Position numbers and translations under genes: made by a program | Notes under the pieces: generated by a model | Told to the model about the DNA's origin: nothing | Database searches by the model: none | What the model saw: the letters and a program-made list of their open reading frames with translations, nothing else | In this document: positions 58,957-64,000 of the stretch, piece after piece | Numbering within the stretch: position 1 is the stretch's first letter | How the letters are laid out: each line of letters begins with the position of its first letter | NCBI RefSeq assembly: GCF_004000215.1 | Contig: NZ_RBVY01000003.1 | Location: 62,001-126,000 of the forward strand | DNA length: 64,000 bases | Reading direction: 5' to 3' | Origin: Nitratireductor alexandrii | GTDB taxonomy: Bacteria; Pseudomonadota; Alphaproteobacteria; Rhizobiales; Rhizobiaceae

Positions 58957-58991
58957 AAAGCAAAACGGCCGCCGGAGAACCGACGGCCGTT
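58957..58991 (-). terminator. Rho-independent terminator of the atp operon
   Basis: On the minus strand AACGGCCG (58991-58984) pairs with CGGCCGTT (58971-58964), extended by CGG/CCG inside around a TTCT loop, and is followed by TTTTGCTTT. It lies 40 bases after the atpC stop. Confidence 0.8.
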
Positions 58992-59030
58992 CACATGTCT
59001 TTATATCGCGCCCGGCGCGTTCCGTGCCGC

Positions 59031-59438
59031 TTAAGCCGGCAGGATGGCACGCTCCAGCGTGGTGAGCTGGGCCAGATAGGCCTCGGCCTTGGTGCGGGCT
59101 TCCTCGTCCTTGGCGTCGGACACGTCCTCGCGCGCATTCTGGATGCGGCGCGCTAGCCCGTCGCGGTCGATATCGTCGACATGGGTCGCCGATTCGGCCA
59201 GCAAGGTGCAGCCTTCCGGGAGGATATCGGCAAACCCGCCGAATACGACGTAGCGGTCGGCCTTGCCGGCCGCCGTCTTGACCGTCACCACGCCTGGCTG
59301 GACGGTTGTCATGACCGGCGCATGTTTGGCCATCACCGTCATTTCGCCTTCGGCGCCTGGAACGACGACGGATTCGACGTCCTCCGACACCAGAAGCCGC
59401 TCGGGAGAGACGAGTTCGAACTTGAAGCTCTCGGCCAT
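59031..59438 (-). CDS. atpC: ATP synthase epsilon subunit
   Basis: F1 epsilon subunit, 135 residues, which couples rotation to the catalytic head and limits ATP hydrolysis. The N-terminal beta-sandwich is FKFELVSPERLLVSEDVESV and VPGAEGEMTVMAKHAPVMTT with VQPGVVTV, followed by the two C-terminal helices (RIQNAREDVSDAKDEEARTK). It is last in atpHAGDC, 75 bases after atpD. Confidence 0.96.
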   Translation of the reverse strand: MAESFKFELVSPERLLVSEDVESVVVPGAEGEMTVMAKHAPVMTTVQPGVVTVKTAAGKADRYVVFGGFADILPEGCTLLAESATHVDDIDRDGLARRIQNAREDVSDAKDEEARTKAEAYLAQLTTLERAILPA

Positions 59439-59513
59439 CAGTGACCTGCCTGTTTCATCGTGCCTTTAGGGCTCCGCGGCGCGGGGCCGCGAAGCAGTCT
59501 CGTCGAGAGGGGC

Positions 59514-62031
<2,518 letters not shown>

Positions 62032-62050
62032 AACGCGGGTTCCGTCAGCC

Positions 62051-63579
<1,529 letters not shown>

Positions 63580-63580
<1 letters not shown>

Positions 63581-64000
63581 CAGCCGACCTCTTTCAGTGC
63601 AAGCTTGAGCGAATTGAGTTTGGTTTTGAGCGACGTGTCGATCTGCCGCGAGCCGATCCTCACGACAAGTCCGCCGAGCAGCGAGGGATCGACGGTCAGG
63701 TTGACCGCCACATCCTTGCCGGCAACGCCTTTCAGCGTCGTTTCCAGCTCCTTGCGCTGCGCGGCCGTCAAATCGTGCGCCGAGGTGACATCGGCGGCCA
63801 CCTCGCCACGATTCTCGGCGGCGATGCGCCGGAACGCCTCGATCATGCCGGGAACGGCGAAAAGCCGGCGATTCCTGGCGACGACCCGAAGGAAATTGGC
63901 GAAAAGTCCGCTGATTTTAGCCTTTTCGACCAGGGCGGACACCGCTTTGAACTGATCATCGGCCGAAAATACCGGGCTTGTGATCAGGCGCCGCAGGTCC
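63580..64000 (-). CDS. atpH: ATP synthase delta subunit, C-terminal part
   Basis: F1 delta subunit that links F1 to the peripheral stalk. The frame is open to the right edge, so the N-terminus is outside the window; 139 codons and the stop are visible. The delta C-terminal signature is [20 protein letters not shown] followed by [16 protein letters not shown]. The N-terminal part includes [20 protein letters not shown] and [16 protein letters not shown]. Order atpH-A-G-D-C without the F0 genes is usual in alphaproteobacteria. Confidence 0.95.

Overview
The window is chromosomal DNA of high G+C from an alphaproteobacterium, most likely of the order Hyphomicrobiales (Rhizobiales). Three things point there: the gene orders secA / parvulin / argJ / GNAT / mutT, rplU-rpmA / obgE-proB-proA-nadD / rsfS-rlmH-envC-ctpA-yibQ-rppH and atpHAGDC; a ribosomal protein L21 with a lysine/alanine-rich tail and a helix-hairpin-helix domain; and an ATP synthase beta subunit with a long Ala/Lys-rich N-terminal extension. 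The species cannot be named from the sequence.

Left core block (1-14.2 kb). Reading leftwards there is the phosphate uptake operon pstS-pstC-pstA, which runs off the left edge. It has a clear Pho box and a strong hairpin between pstS and pstC. A large soluble hybrid histidine kinase with several PAS domains and secA follow on the same strand. On the plus strand are a periplasmic parvulin-type foldase, argJ, an N-acetyltransferase, a MutT-type nudix hydrolase, a small membrane protein and a 55-residue Flp-type pilin.

Accessory block (about 14.2-40.5 kb). This stretch separates two conserved core blocks and is rich in uptake and catabolism genes. It holds (a) an amidohydrolase pseudogene; (b) an IclR regulator facing a PLP-lyase / dipeptide-type ABC transporter / amidohydrolase / RidA operon, with two tandem dyads between them; (c) an FAD monooxygenase divergent from a ureohydrolase-nitrilase pair, a 28-codon Arg-rich ORF with a strong ribosome binding site, and a LuxR-type regulator; (d) a branched-chain-amino-acid-type ABC operon ending in two dehydrogenases, divergent from an omega-aminotransferase and a stand-alone AceE-like E1 enzyme. 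The block ends in the frameshifted tail of an insertion sequence that abuts the 3' end of tRNA-Ser(CGA). The tRNA gene probably marks the edge of an integrated, now decayed, island. No integrase or att repeat was found.

Right core block (40.5-64 kb). After the tRNA come rplU-rpmA with a textbook terminator, a GNAT enzyme, an endonuclease/exonuclease/phosphatase-family protein, obgE-proB-proA-nadD (GTPase, proline and NAD synthesis), an MFS transporter, rsfS-rlmH (ribosome silencing and 23S methylation), and the envelope genes envC-ctpA-yibQ followed by rppH. On the minus strand are a formyltransferase-fold protein, the copper module cueR-copA with two matching CueR boxes, and the ATP synthase F1 operon atpHAGDC, whose atpH runs off the right edge.

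The points most worth a second look are the paired IclR-type operators, the small Arg-rich ORF behind a ureohydrolase, the aminotransferase/E1/dehydrogenase/transporter module, and the tRNA-bounded island structure.
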